DNA of 43,939 nt, taken from Halanaerobiales bacterium (GTDB taxonomy: Bacteria > Bacillota > Halanaerobiia > Halanaerobiales > DTU029). The DNA lies in contig JAKSCG010000213.1 in the NCBI GenBank assembly GCA_022360715.1, positions 1-43,939 on the forward strand. Reading direction: 5' to 3'. Positions 16,358 through 24,770 of the stretch are shown in pieces; position 1 is the first letter of the stretch, and each line of letters begins with the position of its first letter. Below the pieces are notes generated by a model. It saw only the letters and a list, made by a program, of their open reading frames with translations. It did not search any database and had not been told where the DNA came from. The position numbers were made by a program, and so were the translations under genes.

Positions 16358-18037
16358 TTACTTGACCGGTTTCAGGTTGATCAACATCGGGATCGAGCCG
16401 AAATCCCATTTCCCACCCCAGGTGCAGGGATAACCAGTAGGATTATCTTCTGATGGCCAGTTCGTCCAGTACTCACTCTGGGTTTGGGCCCACAGACCAT
16501 TGTGCCATAAAGGAATAGAAGGCATTGCCTCTAACATCGCTTGCTGGATATTAGCCGCAATTTCCATCGCTCGGGGAGAAGCATCATCGGTCATATTAAA
16601 TGCTTTGATCATCTTAAAAAGTTTCGGGTCGTCATAACGGGAGAAGTTTCCGTCGGTAACAAGATCACCATCGATCTCATCACTAACAACCCAGTTCCAG
16701 TAGCTAAACGGAGTAACACTGAGGGAGGCACCAAAATTATTAATCGCCAGCTCAAAGGTACCCTGATGAATTGCATTCAAATAGATCGAGAAATCGGGAA
16801 AACTCGGTGTCACATTAACCCCGACCGCTTTCAAATTATCGGCAATAACCTTAATCGACTCCATCCAGTCGGTCCAACCATTGGGGACAATTACCTCCAG
16901 TTCAATTGCTTCACCATTTAGATTATCCCGCCAGCCGTCACCATCTCTATCCAGGTAACCGGCCTGATCAAGCAGCTGCTTAGCTGTGGCCGGGTCATAG
17001 GAGAAACCGTATTGATCAACGATCTCCTGGGAATAATAATCCATCCAGGCCTGACCGAACAGTCCGGTCGAATTTGCTACAGTAACCTGGTTTTCATAAA
17101 CCCGCTCGACAATAATCTTAGGATTGATCGCAAAGGCCATTGCCCGTCTAAAATTCCGGTCATCCAATGGTTCGATCGTAGTGTTAAGGAAGAGAAGGGC
17201 CGTATTTTCCGCGATCATATAGGGTGAATCTTCATAATAGGTGTTAATCCCAAAAGCCTTCTTAATATTTGGAATACCGGGTAAGAAATAGTTGCTGAGA
17301 TCCAGCTCCCGCTTCATTAACATCCCAAGGGCATTGTTATTGCCCGGAACAATCAGGTTAATCAAATATTTAGGAGCAGGTTGACCGAAGATTTGATTAC
17401 CCCACCAATCTTCATCCCTGACCCAGACCATTCTGTCCTGACCAACGGACTCAACCAGATAAGGTCCGGTTCCAACCGGGTTCTCATTAGCGATCGTTAA
17501 CAACTGATCGGCCGACACCTTACTCCAGATATGCTCCGGGATCATCGCAATATCATGGAGGATTCCTTTCCATTCTTGATAATGGGGATCGGCAAAGTTA
17601 AAGCGAACAGTATAGGTATCAACCACCTCGATATCATTCATCCAGGTCCAGATATTGGAATAATAAGTCGGATTATCCCTGGCAATCAGGAAAGAAAAGG
17701 CAACATCAACTGCATTAAAATCTTCCCCATCGTTCCATTTGATCCCTTTCCTTAATTTTATTTCATATTGATTATCAGAGAGCCATTGACCGCTTTCTGC
17801 TAACCAGGGCTGAAATCTGTTTTCCAGTGGATAGTAATGGAAAAGGTTTTCAAAGACAAGTCCAACTGTTCCCGTCGGATGTCCTCCGGTATAAGGTATT
17901 AATGGGTTCCAGTTTGAGGCAGGACTCCACATCCCTCCGCCGTAAACTAATGATTCAGAGCGCTCGTATGACATTGCAATTGAACTTAAGCCAACAACCA
18001 ACACCAATACTAATAACAGTGCCCAATTCCTTTTCAT
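16358..18037 (-). CDS. Family-5 solute-binding protein, likely for beta-mannosides/beta-glucosides
   Basis: A 559-residue extracytoplasmic binding protein of the peptide/oligosaccharide class (SBP family 5). The signal peptide spans residues 1-22 (LLLVLVLVVGLSSIAMS) and has no cysteine lipobox, so the mature protein should be soluble in a periplasm. Core motifs FENLFHYYPLENRFQPWLAE, YEIKLRKGIKWNDGEDFNAV and the RRAMAFAINPKII block are clear. The N-terminal GGMWSPASNWNPL resembles the Thermotoga cellobiose/mannan-oligosaccharide binders (TM1223/TM1226 type) more than peptide binders, from memory. Residues PSIPLWHNGLWAQTQSEYW lie near the C-terminus. It is 222 bases downstream of the GH130 gene, with dyads in the leader. 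The start follows GGGAGGG. Confidence 0.9.
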   Translation of the reverse strand: MKRNWALLLVLVLVVGLSSIAMSYERSESLVYGGGMWSPASNWNPLIPYTGGHPTGTVGLVFENLFHYYPLENRFQPWLAESGQWLSDNQYEIKLRKGIKWNDGEDFNAVDVAFSFLIARDNPTYYSNIWTWMNDIEVVDTYTVRFNFADPHYQEWKGILHDIAMIPEHIWSKVSADQLLTIANENPVGTGPYLVESVGQDRMVWVRDEDWWGNQIFGQPAPKYLINLIVPGNNNALGMLMKRELDLSNYFLPGIPNIKKAFGINTYYEDSPYMIAENTALLFLNTTIEPLDDRNFRRAMAFAINPKIIVERVYENQVTVANSTGLFGQAWMDYYSQEIVDQYGFSYDPATAKQLLDQAGYLDRDGDGWRDNLNGEAIELEVIVPNGWTDWMESIKVIADNLKAVGVNVTPSFPDFSIYLNAIHQGTFELAINNFGASLSVTPFSYWNWVVSDEIDGDLVTDGNFSRYDDPKLFKMIKAFNMTDDASPRAMEIAANIQQAMLEAMPSIPLWHNGLWAQTQSEYWTNWPSEDNPTGYPCTWGGKWDFGSIPMLINLKPVK

Positions 18038-18071
18038 TATTTCCCTCCCAAATTATTATTATATTAACATT

Positions 18072-18086
18072 CCCTGTTGAACAGGG
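18072..18086. repeat. Dyad CCCTGTT-G-AACAGGG in the binding-protein leader
   Basis: A perfect 7-bp inverted repeat around one base, 35 bases upstream of the binding-protein start codon. It could be an operator or a leader hairpin; no known consensus is matched. Confidence 0.5.
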
Positions 18087-18181
18087 GATATTAACCACTA
18101 ATGAAAATAAACTGGAAAAATCTGCTTTGCTGCTGATCCTGGTATCTTTACTAAACCGTTTTCGGGATATCTATAATTACT

Positions 18182-18203
18182 ATATTTCAACTAAATAGTT
18201 GAA
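18182..18203. promoter_or_regulatory. Perfect 10-bp dyad upstream of the binding-protein gene
   Basis: ATTTCAACTA-AA-TAGTTGAAAT, a perfect 10+2+10 palindrome, 145 bases upstream of the binding-protein start and 57 bases after the GH130 stop. The size and symmetry suit a dimeric repressor site. No T-run makes it a terminator. The cognate regulator is unknown. Confidence 0.55.
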
Positions 18204-18259
18204 ATTCCTGCTTATTGTTAAAAAAATAATTATTTACAACTAATTACCGGTAAGCCTAC

Positions 18260-19240
18260 TTAGAGGTTATTTGCTTTAATAAACTCAACCAACTCCTCAA
18301 TTTTGGTATAGGCGATGGCTACAACTGTATCCGCCGCACCATAGTAAATAACTATCCTTCCTGTCGCCGGGTCAGTTAAAGCAGCACAGGGAAAAACTAC
18401 ATTAGGCACATCACCGACACACTCGTAGACCTCCTGTGGTGAAAGAAGATAGGGTCTGGTCCGGTAGCGCACTTTCCAGGGTTGCTCAAGATCCAATAAA
18501 GCAGCCCCCATACTGTATACATAGCCATTACACGATGTCAATACCCCGTGATAGATCATCAACCAACCCTCACTGGTCTCGATCGGAATTGGACCGGCCC
18601 CAATTTTAGTGCTCTGCCAGCCGCCGGCGGTAGCCATCACATGACGATGCTGTCCCCAATGAATCAGGTCAGGACTTTCGCTCAGAAAGATATCTCCAAA
18701 AGGGGTATGGCCATTATCACTGGGTCGGCTTAGCATTACATATTTACCGTTTATTTTACGGGGAAAGAGAACCCCATTTCGATTAAAGGGTAAAAAGGCA
18801 TTTTCCAGCTGATAAAATTCTTTAAAATCCTTGGTATAACCAACACCAATGGTCGGTCCATGATAGTCATTACACCAGGTTATATAATATGTATCTTCAA
18901 TCAGCACAACCCGGGGGTCATACTTATATCTGGATTTGCCTAACTCCTGGTCAGCAAGCTGAAAAGGGATCGGTTCCGGGTCAATCTCCCAATTAATCCC
19001 GTCCTGACTTCGCCCGGCATGAATCCTCATTTCCCGGGCGGTATTATCACAACGAAAAACACCGGCATATCCTTCGCCAAAAGGAACAACCGCACTATTA
19101 AAGATACTGTTTGAAGTGGGAGTAGTATCCCTGGCGATAATCGGATTTTTGGCTGAACGCCAGACCACACTGTTCGACCCTTCCGGTCGATCCTCCCAGG
19201 GAATATTAGGTAAAGCCTGACCATACATTTTTACTGCCAT
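18260..19240 (-). CDS. GH130 beta-mannoside phosphorylase/hydrolase
   Basis: A 326-residue cytosolic five-bladed propeller enzyme of GH130. Family members reversibly phosphorolyse beta-mannosyl linkages, giving mannose 1-phosphate, or in some subgroups hydrolyse beta-1,2-mannosides. Visible blocks are [20 protein letters not shown] (32-51), the candidate catalytic Asp in KYDPRVV (D108), [18 protein letters not shown], and GWLMIYHG with its conserved His. It resembles Thermotoga TM1225, also encoded next to a family-5 transporter. Residue-level subfamily assignment (mannosylglucose versus mannooligosaccharide phosphorylase) is beyond what I can decide. It follows the GH2 gene by 17 bases, so the two are cotranscribed. 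The start follows AAAGGAG. Confidence 0.9.
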   Translation of the reverse strand: MAVKMYGQALPNIPWEDRPEGSNSVVWRSAKNPIIARDTTPTSNSIFNSAVVPFGEGYAGVFRCDNTAREMRIHAGRSQDGINWEIDPEPIPFQLADQELGKSRYKYDPRVVLIEDTYYITWCNDYHGPTIGVGYTKDFKEFYQLENAFLPFNRNGVLFPRKINGKYVMLSRPSDNGHTPFGDIFLSESPDLIHWGQHRHVMATAGGWQSTKIGAGPIPIETSEGWLMIYHGVLTSCNGYVYSMGAALLDLEQPWKVRYRTRPYLLSPQEVYECVGDVPNVVFPCAALTDPATGRIVIYYGAADTVVAIAYTKIEELVEFIKANNL

Positions 19241-19257
19241 TTAAATCACTCCTTTGA

Positions 19258-21741
19258 TTAATAAGTATTGAATAAAGACCTGATTACTAACCTTTCTTTC
19301 AATTGATTAACTGTTAATTCTTCAGTTGCCTGAATGGTAATTGTTACCTCTTTTTCCGGGAACAGGTGCAGGAAATTATCACTTAGCCGGGCATCAATGT
19401 CAACTAACTCCAGCCATGTCCAGAGGGCCGGTTTTCTTGCCGTTAAGGATAACTGATATAGATTATGGCCGTTTTGGGCAAACACTACCGAAATCTCCGG
19501 GTCAACCAACTCCAGATGTTTTGGCTTAGCAAATAAAACCAAATTATCGGAAACGCTCTTCCCGTCTACCATAAGGTCCAGCCAGAGTAGCAGATTCCGG
19601 CACCCATAATCTGTCAACGCTAGCTTAAGGTCCAGGGTATCAAGCAATTGGCTCTTACCGGCTAAAATATTTACTTGCTTGCTCCCGCTATCAATTAACT
19701 GACCGGTGACATCTGTTAAAAGCCATTTGGCTTCGGCTGCCTGCTCATCCAGCAGGTCACTGGTAAGATGGATTTCCACTGTGCCACTTTCACTATCCTC
19801 AACCCCGGAAATCAAAAGCGGTGCATAAAACCTTCCGGCCAGATAATGCAGAGCTTTCCAACGGCCATACCAATCAAGGGAAGACCAACTGGCTACCGGC
19901 CAACAGTCATTTAACTGCCAGTACAGGGTACCCATGCCCCGTGGCATCCCCCGCCGCCAGTGTTCCACCGCATACTTAACCCCGATTCCCTGTAAAATCT
20001 GACTGGTCCAGAGCAGATCTTCAAAAGTGCCGGGCAGACGGAACCAATCCAGTAGATACTGTATGATCGTAGTATTCCCAATTCCGCTGCGCTGATGATG
20101 TTCCATCACATAGCTGGCAATATTACGGTCTTGCGGCTCAGTGTAAGTATAGACCGTCTTCGGTTCCGGAAAGGATTGGAAGCCAAATTCACTATTAAAG
20201 CGATGATGACAAGTTCGATACCATTCAAAGGGTTTTTTGCCATGCCAGATATCCCAAATATGGGCATCACCCCAAGCCGGGTTAGAAAAATCCTCCCGTT
20301 TACCTTTAGGACTATGGGGACTACCTGGCCAGTAAGCTGTTGTCGGGTCTAATTCCTTGACCAGCGCCGGCAATAAATGATCAAATAACTTTTGATAATC
20401 CGTCCAGCTCATCTTGATCTTTTCCGGATCCCATTGTTCGGCGGCAATACCCATTTCAATCTCATTATTACCACACCAGAGGGCCAGACAGGCATGACCA
20501 CGGATCCTCTTAATATTCTGTTCGGCCTCGGCCTTAACATTAGCCATAAAATCATCGTCAAAAGTAGGATAGGTCCCACAGGCAAACATAAAATCTTGCC
20601 AAACACAGAGGCCTAATTCATCACAAATATCGTAAAAAGAGTCATCTTCATAGATACCGCCACCCCAGACCCTGAGCATATTCATATTCACATCGGCCGC
20701 ACTGGTCAGCAGTCTTTGATAATCCGCCCGGTCCAGCCGCGCAACAAAGGTATCAGCCGGAATCCAGTTAGCACCTTTGGCAAAAAAATCAATCCCATTA
20801 ACAGCAAATTTAAAGGATTGTCCCCACTGGTCATCTTCTAATATCAGCTCCAGCTTTCTGAGACCAAGCCGTTTTTCCGCCCGATCCAGTATTACGCCCT
20901 CCTGATTAGCGAGTTCAAGCTGGAGATGATAAAGGGGTTGTTCTCCCAAACCATTGGGCCACCATAGTTTGGGGTGCTCGACGATCATCTGAAGCGTAGT
21001 ATGCTGACCGTTCAAACCGATGTCTCCCCTGTTCAGCTCCTCCCCTTTAAATACTAAGCGATAGCTAACCTTTAATTGTTCAGCCGGCTCTTCTTTAATT
21101 TTAATCTTTACCGCTAGTTTTACCACTGACGGAACTGAATGGTCCTGCCAAACAGATAAGTCATCGATCCGGGCTGTATTATAGGCGATAATCTCAATAT
21201 CACGCCAGATCCCCAGGGTAACCATTTTTGGTCCCCAATCCCAACCAAAATTACTGGGTTGTTTGCGGAGCCATCCTCCGCCGTTCAAACGATGATCACC
21301 GACACTCCAGGCCGGGAGAAAAAACTCCTGCTCTTTTTTGCGAAGATAAGGCAGCGGGGCAGCAAAGTAGATCTCAATAATATTATTGCCTTTTTTCAGT
21401 ACCCCGTTTAGGTCAAATTCCCAGCTGCGGTACATATTATCGGCCCGACCGACCAAGTAGCCATTTATTGTAATCGAAGCCAGGGTATCTAACCCTTTAC
21501 AACGCAAAAAGATATGGTCTTGATTCAGAACATCTTCCGGGACGGAAAATTTCCGTCGATATAACCAGTCGGTCTCCCCAATCGCCAATAACTTCTCTTC
21601 ATTATTCCGGTAAAAGGGTTCGTCAATTTTACCGGCAGCCAGCAAATCGGTATGAACACAACCCGGAACCCGGGCCGGGATCGCCTGTTCCTCCCCTTTT
21701 CTCGATAACTGCCAGTCACCATTTAACTTCAAAATCTCCAT
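19258..21741 (-). CDS. GH2 beta-mannosidase
   Basis: An 827-residue glycoside hydrolase family 2 enzyme of the beta-mannosidase type, normal length, without signal peptide. The N-terminal jelly-roll has LNGDWQLSRKG, PGCVHTDLLAAG and the family-typical GGGWLRKQPSNFGWDWGPKM. The TIM barrel carries RVWGGGIYEDDSFYDICDEL. The acid/base is E427 in LWCGNNEIEMG, and E518 in NSEFGFQS is the nucleophile. It removes terminal beta-mannose from mannooligosaccharides in the cytosol, supplying mannose and shorter chains to the GH130 partner. It is the first gene of the minus-strand cluster and divergent from the AraC regulator 183 bases away. The start follows AAAGG. Confidence 0.94.
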   Translation of the reverse strand: MEILKLNGDWQLSRKGEEQAIPARVPGCVHTDLLAAGKIDEPFYRNNEEKLLAIGETDWLYRRKFSVPEDVLNQDHIFLRCKGLDTLASITINGYLVGRADNMYRSWEFDLNGVLKKGNNIIEIYFAAPLPYLRKKEQEFFLPAWSVGDHRLNGGGWLRKQPSNFGWDWGPKMVTLGIWRDIEIIAYNTARIDDLSVWQDHSVPSVVKLAVKIKIKEEPAEQLKVSYRLVFKGEELNRGDIGLNGQHTTLQMIVEHPKLWWPNGLGEQPLYHLQLELANQEGVILDRAEKRLGLRKLELILEDDQWGQSFKFAVNGIDFFAKGANWIPADTFVARLDRADYQRLLTSAADVNMNMLRVWGGGIYEDDSFYDICDELGLCVWQDFMFACGTYPTFDDDFMANVKAEAEQNIKRIRGHACLALWCGNNEIEMGIAAEQWDPEKIKMSWTDYQKLFDHLLPALVKELDPTTAYWPGSPHSPKGKREDFSNPAWGDAHIWDIWHGKKPFEWYRTCHHRFNSEFGFQSFPEPKTVYTYTEPQDRNIASYVMEHHQRSGIGNTTIIQYLLDWFRLPGTFEDLLWTSQILQGIGVKYAVEHWRRGMPRGMGTLYWQLNDCWPVASWSSLDWYGRWKALHYLAGRFYAPLLISGVEDSESGTVEIHLTSDLLDEQAAEAKWLLTDVTGQLIDSGSKQVNILAGKSQLLDTLDLKLALTDYGCRNLLLWLDLMVDGKSVSDNLVLFAKPKHLELVDPEISVVFAQNGHNLYQLSLTARKPALWTWLELVDIDARLSDNFLHLFPEKEVTITIQATEELTVNQLKERLVIRSLFNTY

Positions 21742-21789
21742 TGGACACCTTTCCTTTGCTCTATTCCTGCTCAGTTAAATAATTTAGTA

Positions 21790-21795
21790 ATTATA
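21790..21795 (-). promoter_or_regulatory. Candidate -10 of the mannoside operon
   Basis: Minus-strand TATAAT about 50 bases upstream of the GH2 ATG. The hexamer 17 bases further upstream (ACTGAT) is a poor -35, which would suit a promoter that needs the divergently encoded AraC-type activator. Low confidence. Confidence 0.4.
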
Positions 21796-21924
21796 CTATG
21801 ATTATATTACAAATCAGTTGGGCAAACCTCTCATTTTTTCCACTCAGTCTATTATTTTTTTAGTTTTTTCACTATTTATGATAAAATATAAGTAATAGAG
21901 ACTACATTGGGAGGGTGAATAAAA

Positions 21925-22773
21925 ATGGAAGTTTATCCGCTGAGCCATGAATCCCACTTGCCATATATTTTAAGGGTAAACCAAATTGACGGGCATTATC
22001 CGGCCCATCGCCATAATTTCCTGGAATTTTCTTTTATTACGGAGGGTGAGGGGAAAGAAATCATCAATGGACAGGAGCACCAACTTAAATATGGTACTTT
22101 TACCCTCCTCCTCCCCTATCAAGTCCACGAAATATATGCTAACCCCCAAAAACCTTTAAAAATATATAATTGTAATCTGGAACTGGAGATCTTTTTTGGC
22201 CTCGGCAAAATAAGTGAGGAACTAAATGAAATGATTTTCAATACCAAAGAAGATTTACCTTCACATGTTCAACTGAAACCGGAAGCTGCCCAAAAAATTG
22301 AGGGGATTATCGGTCAAATGCTCGCAGAAACTAAACAGCCCAGGTTATGGAATTACCTTTTATTTAAAGTTAAATTAATTGAACTCTTTATTATCTTTGA
22401 CCGGCAGCGTCGCCGTCAATTGCCGAAGTACCAAAAAAGCGAAAAAAAAAGCAGAGGTCATATCTTAATGTGGAAAATTGTCTTTTATCTCCACCAACAC
22501 TATCAGGAGAATATTACTTTATACAATACCGCCCACCGATTTGGCATCAGTTACAGCCACCTCAGTACTATTTTTAAAGAATACTTTGGCCAGACCTTCC
22601 ATTCTTTTCTAAATGACATCAGGATCAAGCACGCCTGTGCTTTACTCTCTTTTACTACGATGAAAATTATTGATATTGCCAATGAGGTCGGTTTCAACTC
22701 CTATCCAACCTTTTCCCGGGTCTTCCAACAACTTAAAGGGATTAGTGCTTCTGAATACAGACAACAGGGCTAG
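21925..22773 (+). CDS. AraC-family transcriptional regulator with cupin sensor
   Basis: A 282-residue regulator. The N-terminal cupin-type sensor (HYPAHRHNFLEFSFITEGEG, residues 28-47, then LLPYQVHEIYAN) binds a small ligand. The C-terminal half holds two helix-turn-helix motifs: TLYNTAHRFGISYSHLSTIF and IIDIANEVGFNSYPTFSRVF, ending with the family GISASEYR. It lies divergently from the GH2-GH130-transporter cluster, so it is the obvious candidate to activate it in response to mannosides. The start ATG follows TTGGGAGGG. The gene converges on the glycosyltransferase with only 13 bases between and no terminator. Confidence 0.92.
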   Translation: MEVYPLSHESHLPYILRVNQIDGHYPAHRHNFLEFSFITEGEGKEIINGQEHQLKYGTFTLLLPYQVHEIYANPQKPLKIYNCNLELEIFFGLGKISEELNEMIFNTKEDLPSHVQLKPEAAQKIEGIIGQMLAETKQPRLWNYLLFKVKLIELFIIFDRQRRRQLPKYQKSEKKSRGHILMWKIVFYLHQHYQENITLYNTAHRFGISYSHLSTIFKEYFGQTFHSFLNDIRIKHACALLSFTTMKIIDIANEVGFNSYPTFSRVFQQLKGISASEYRQQG

Positions 22774-22786
22774 TCGTAGCTATATT

Positions 22787-23974
22787 TCAAAGACCCAGTT
22801 GATCCAAAACCCCGGCCAATCTATCTTTTTTCTGCTGAAGTCTTATTCCCAGAGCCTGTGCCTTCTGATGGAAAGACTGATTTGCCATAACTTGCCCAAT
22901 TCTATCTCCCAATGTATCAATCCGCAAATTATCTTTTTCAATAAAATCCGGTCCTACTCCCAGTTCTTTTACCCGTTCCGCCCAGTAATATTGGTCAGCT
23001 ATCTGGGGAATAATTACTTGGGGTTTTCCACAGTAAGCAGCGGTATGGGTTGTACCTGCTCCACCGTGATGGATAACAAGATCAACCAGTGGGAACAACT
23101 TTAAATGGGGAGTATAAGCAATCGAAATAACGTTTTTAACCTCCTCTTTTGGCCCTAATAACTGCTGCGATACCACAAAAACCAGCCCTAATTTTTCCGC
23201 CAGTTTCTCAATTACCGTTCTGGTTTGCTCCCGGGTATAATCCGGCATGCTTCCAAATCCAATATAGATAATTTTTTGCCGGTCCCTGACTTGACTATAA
23301 TCAATTACAGTCTGATTTTCTTCTTCAAGATACCAGTATCCGGTCTGTTTAAAATTAACTTTGATATCGGGGGCGACCGGATCAAGTTCGGCATCGGTAG
23401 CGATCAGCATATTATCCCGATATAGCTCAGTGGGGGTAGCGACAGTACTAAGTCCCAACTCTTTCCGATATTTATTAATCGAATTACGGGTAATTTTATT
23501 GGAATAGTTTTTGTATAACTTCCATAACAACCAATTCCTGATTCTCCCTTTTGATTTTACTGAAAACCTGAACGGTGGATAAGAGCCGGACTCCAAAAAT
23601 CGCGATGTATAGTAGATATGATAATAGGGAATCTGATAAAACTCGGCAAGGTGGATACCGGCAATCTGTACTGAGGCCCCGATTAAGATGTCGCTCTTCT
23701 TTAATAAAGACTTCATTTCCTGGAATTGTATCTCAGTCATCTTCTCGATTAACGATATTTGATCTCCTTTCTTCCGATTACCGGCTTCTGCGGTGATTTG
23801 ATTATAATTAATCGTTAGGCCATTTGCGGAAATACCTTGCTCTTGACAGAGGGCGAGACCATTCTGCGGTACAATCATCTGGACGGAATGCCCTCTCTTT
23901 TCTGCTTCTTTCGCTAAAGCTACACAAGGACGAATATCACCATGGGTACCGATCGGTGCAATTGTTATATTGAT
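22787..23974 (-). CDS. GT1-type glycosyltransferase, possibly starting at ATC
   Basis: A cytosolic UDP-glycosyltransferase-like enzyme (GT1, MurG/macrolide-transferase fold). The C-terminal donor-binding motif is HHGGAGTTHTAAYCGKPQVI followed by IPQIADQYYWAERVKELGVG. The first in-frame ATG (23878) would remove the essential N-terminal strand, yet the frame stays open upstream and encodes INITIAPIGTHGDIRP, the classic start of this family. An AGGAGG lies eight bases before an ATC codon at 23974 in that frame; no ATG, GTG or TTG is available there. I therefore annotate an ATC start tentatively. Alternatively the start codon has mutated and the gene is silent. Full length would be 395 residues, the normal family size. 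It is divergent from a TetR gene, with an operator-like dyad between. Confidence 0.75.
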   Translation of the reverse strand: MNITIAPIGTHGDIRPCVALAKEAEKRGHSVQMIVPQNGLALCQEQGISANGLTINYNQITAEAGNRKKGDQISLIEKMTEIQFQEMKSLLKKSDILIGASVQIAGIHLAEFYQIPYYHIYYTSRFLESGSYPPFRFSVKSKGRIRNWLLWKLYKNYSNKITRNSINKYRKELGLSTVATPTELYRDNMLIATDAELDPVAPDIKVNFKQTGYWYLEEENQTVIDYSQVRDRQKIIYIGFGSMPDYTREQTRTVIEKLAEKLGLVFVVSQQLLGPKEEVKNVISIAYTPHLKLFPLVDLVIHHGGAGTTHTAAYCGKPQVIIPQIADQYYWAERVKELGVGPDFIEKDNLRIDTLGDRIGQVMANQSFHQKAQALGIRLQQKKDRLAGVLDQLGL

Positions 23975-23998
23975 AACTTCCGCCTCCTTTTTTATTTT

Positions 23999-24015
23999 TG
24001 AAATATTTTATTTCA
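23999..24015. promoter_or_regulatory. Operator-like dyad TGAAATA-TTT-TATTTCA
   Basis: A perfect 7+3+7 palindrome in the divergent region between the glycosyltransferase and the TetR gene, with an extra TTTCAT half-site at 24020-24025. On the minus strand TATAAT elements lie just upstream, so a bound repressor could block glycosyltransferase expression. Confidence 0.55.
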
Positions 24016-24118
24016 TTTATTTCATCATTATTATAACTTATATCCTTGACCAACACAAGATTTTTTGATATATTTTTAGTAAAATAGTTTAATAATTTTA
24101 AAATTAGGTGTAGACAAA

Positions 24119-24706
24119 ATGAATGGATTTGAAAGATTAAAAAAACAAAAAAGAACAGCCATCCTATTGGCAGCGGAAAAGCTCTTTCTCCAACATGGGA
24201 TTAAAAAGGTCAGTATCAAAACGATCGCCGCTGCGGCCGGGGTTTCACAAGTGACTATCTACAATCACTATCATGGCAAAAATGAACTGGTAGAAATTGT
24301 GGTGGAAAACATTATCAATAAACTAATTACCCAATATCAAGAAGTTATTAATAGTCCCAATTCTTTTATGATAAAATTAGAACTTATCCTGAAACTACGG
24401 ATTAAAGCAATATCAAATGGCAGTTGGTATTTATTAAGTGCAGCTGCTGCCGACATTAACATACGCCAGAAAATTGAGCATAGTTTAGGTGTAATGTTGA
24501 AAAAAATAAACCACCGGCTAGTTCAACAGGGAAAAAAAGAAAAAATCATTAATCCGGCGATCGAATCGGAAACGATTGAACAATATATCGAGATGTTTCG
24601 GAATTGGTTTGACGAATCTAAAACAGCTGCTACCAATGAAAAAAAGGCTAATGAATTTTTGCAGCTTTTTCTTTATGGCATCAGGGGAAAAATGCGATCT
24701 GATTAA
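24119..24706 (+). CDS. TetR-family repressor (divergent from glycosyltransferase)
   Basis: A 195-residue TetR-type regulator. The N-terminal DNA-binding domain (LFLQHGIKKVSIKTIAAAAG then VSQVTIYNHYHGKNEL) has the family's helix-turn-helix and the Tyr-x-His-Tyr signature. The helical C-terminal half is the ligand and dimer domain and shows no recognisable specificity. It probably controls the divergent glycosyltransferase and itself through the dyad at 23999-24015. The ribosome site is weak (TTAGGTG). It ends at a strong bidirectional terminator. Confidence 0.9.
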   Translation: MNGFERLKKQKRTAILLAAEKLFLQHGIKKVSIKTIAAAAGVSQVTIYNHYHGKNELVEIVVENIINKLITQYQEVINSPNSFMIKLELILKLRIKAISNGSWYLLSAAAADINIRQKIEHSLGVMLKKINHRLVQQGKKEKIINPAIESETIEQYIEMFRNWFDESKTAATNEKKANEFLQLFLYGIRGKMRSD

Positions 24707-24715
24707 GCTTTCTTT

Positions 24716-24746
24716 AAAAACCCCGTTCATTCAAGAACGGGGTTTG
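24716..24746. terminator. Bidirectional terminator between TetR and LolA-like genes
   Basis: AAACCCCGTTC-ATTCAA-GAACGGGGTTT, a perfect stem with A- and T-flanks between convergent genes. Confidence 0.88.
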
Positions 24747-24770
24747 CAGCGTATTATCTTATTTATGTTA

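Noticed and set aside
16541..16921. 126-codon plus-strand frame opposite the solute-binding protein
   Set aside because: Antisense shadow of a clear family-5 binding protein.
18152..18169. Possible catabolite-repression (cre) site CGAAAACGGTTTAG on the minus strand
   Set aside because: The core is similar, but several conserved outer positions mismatch; too weak to annotate.
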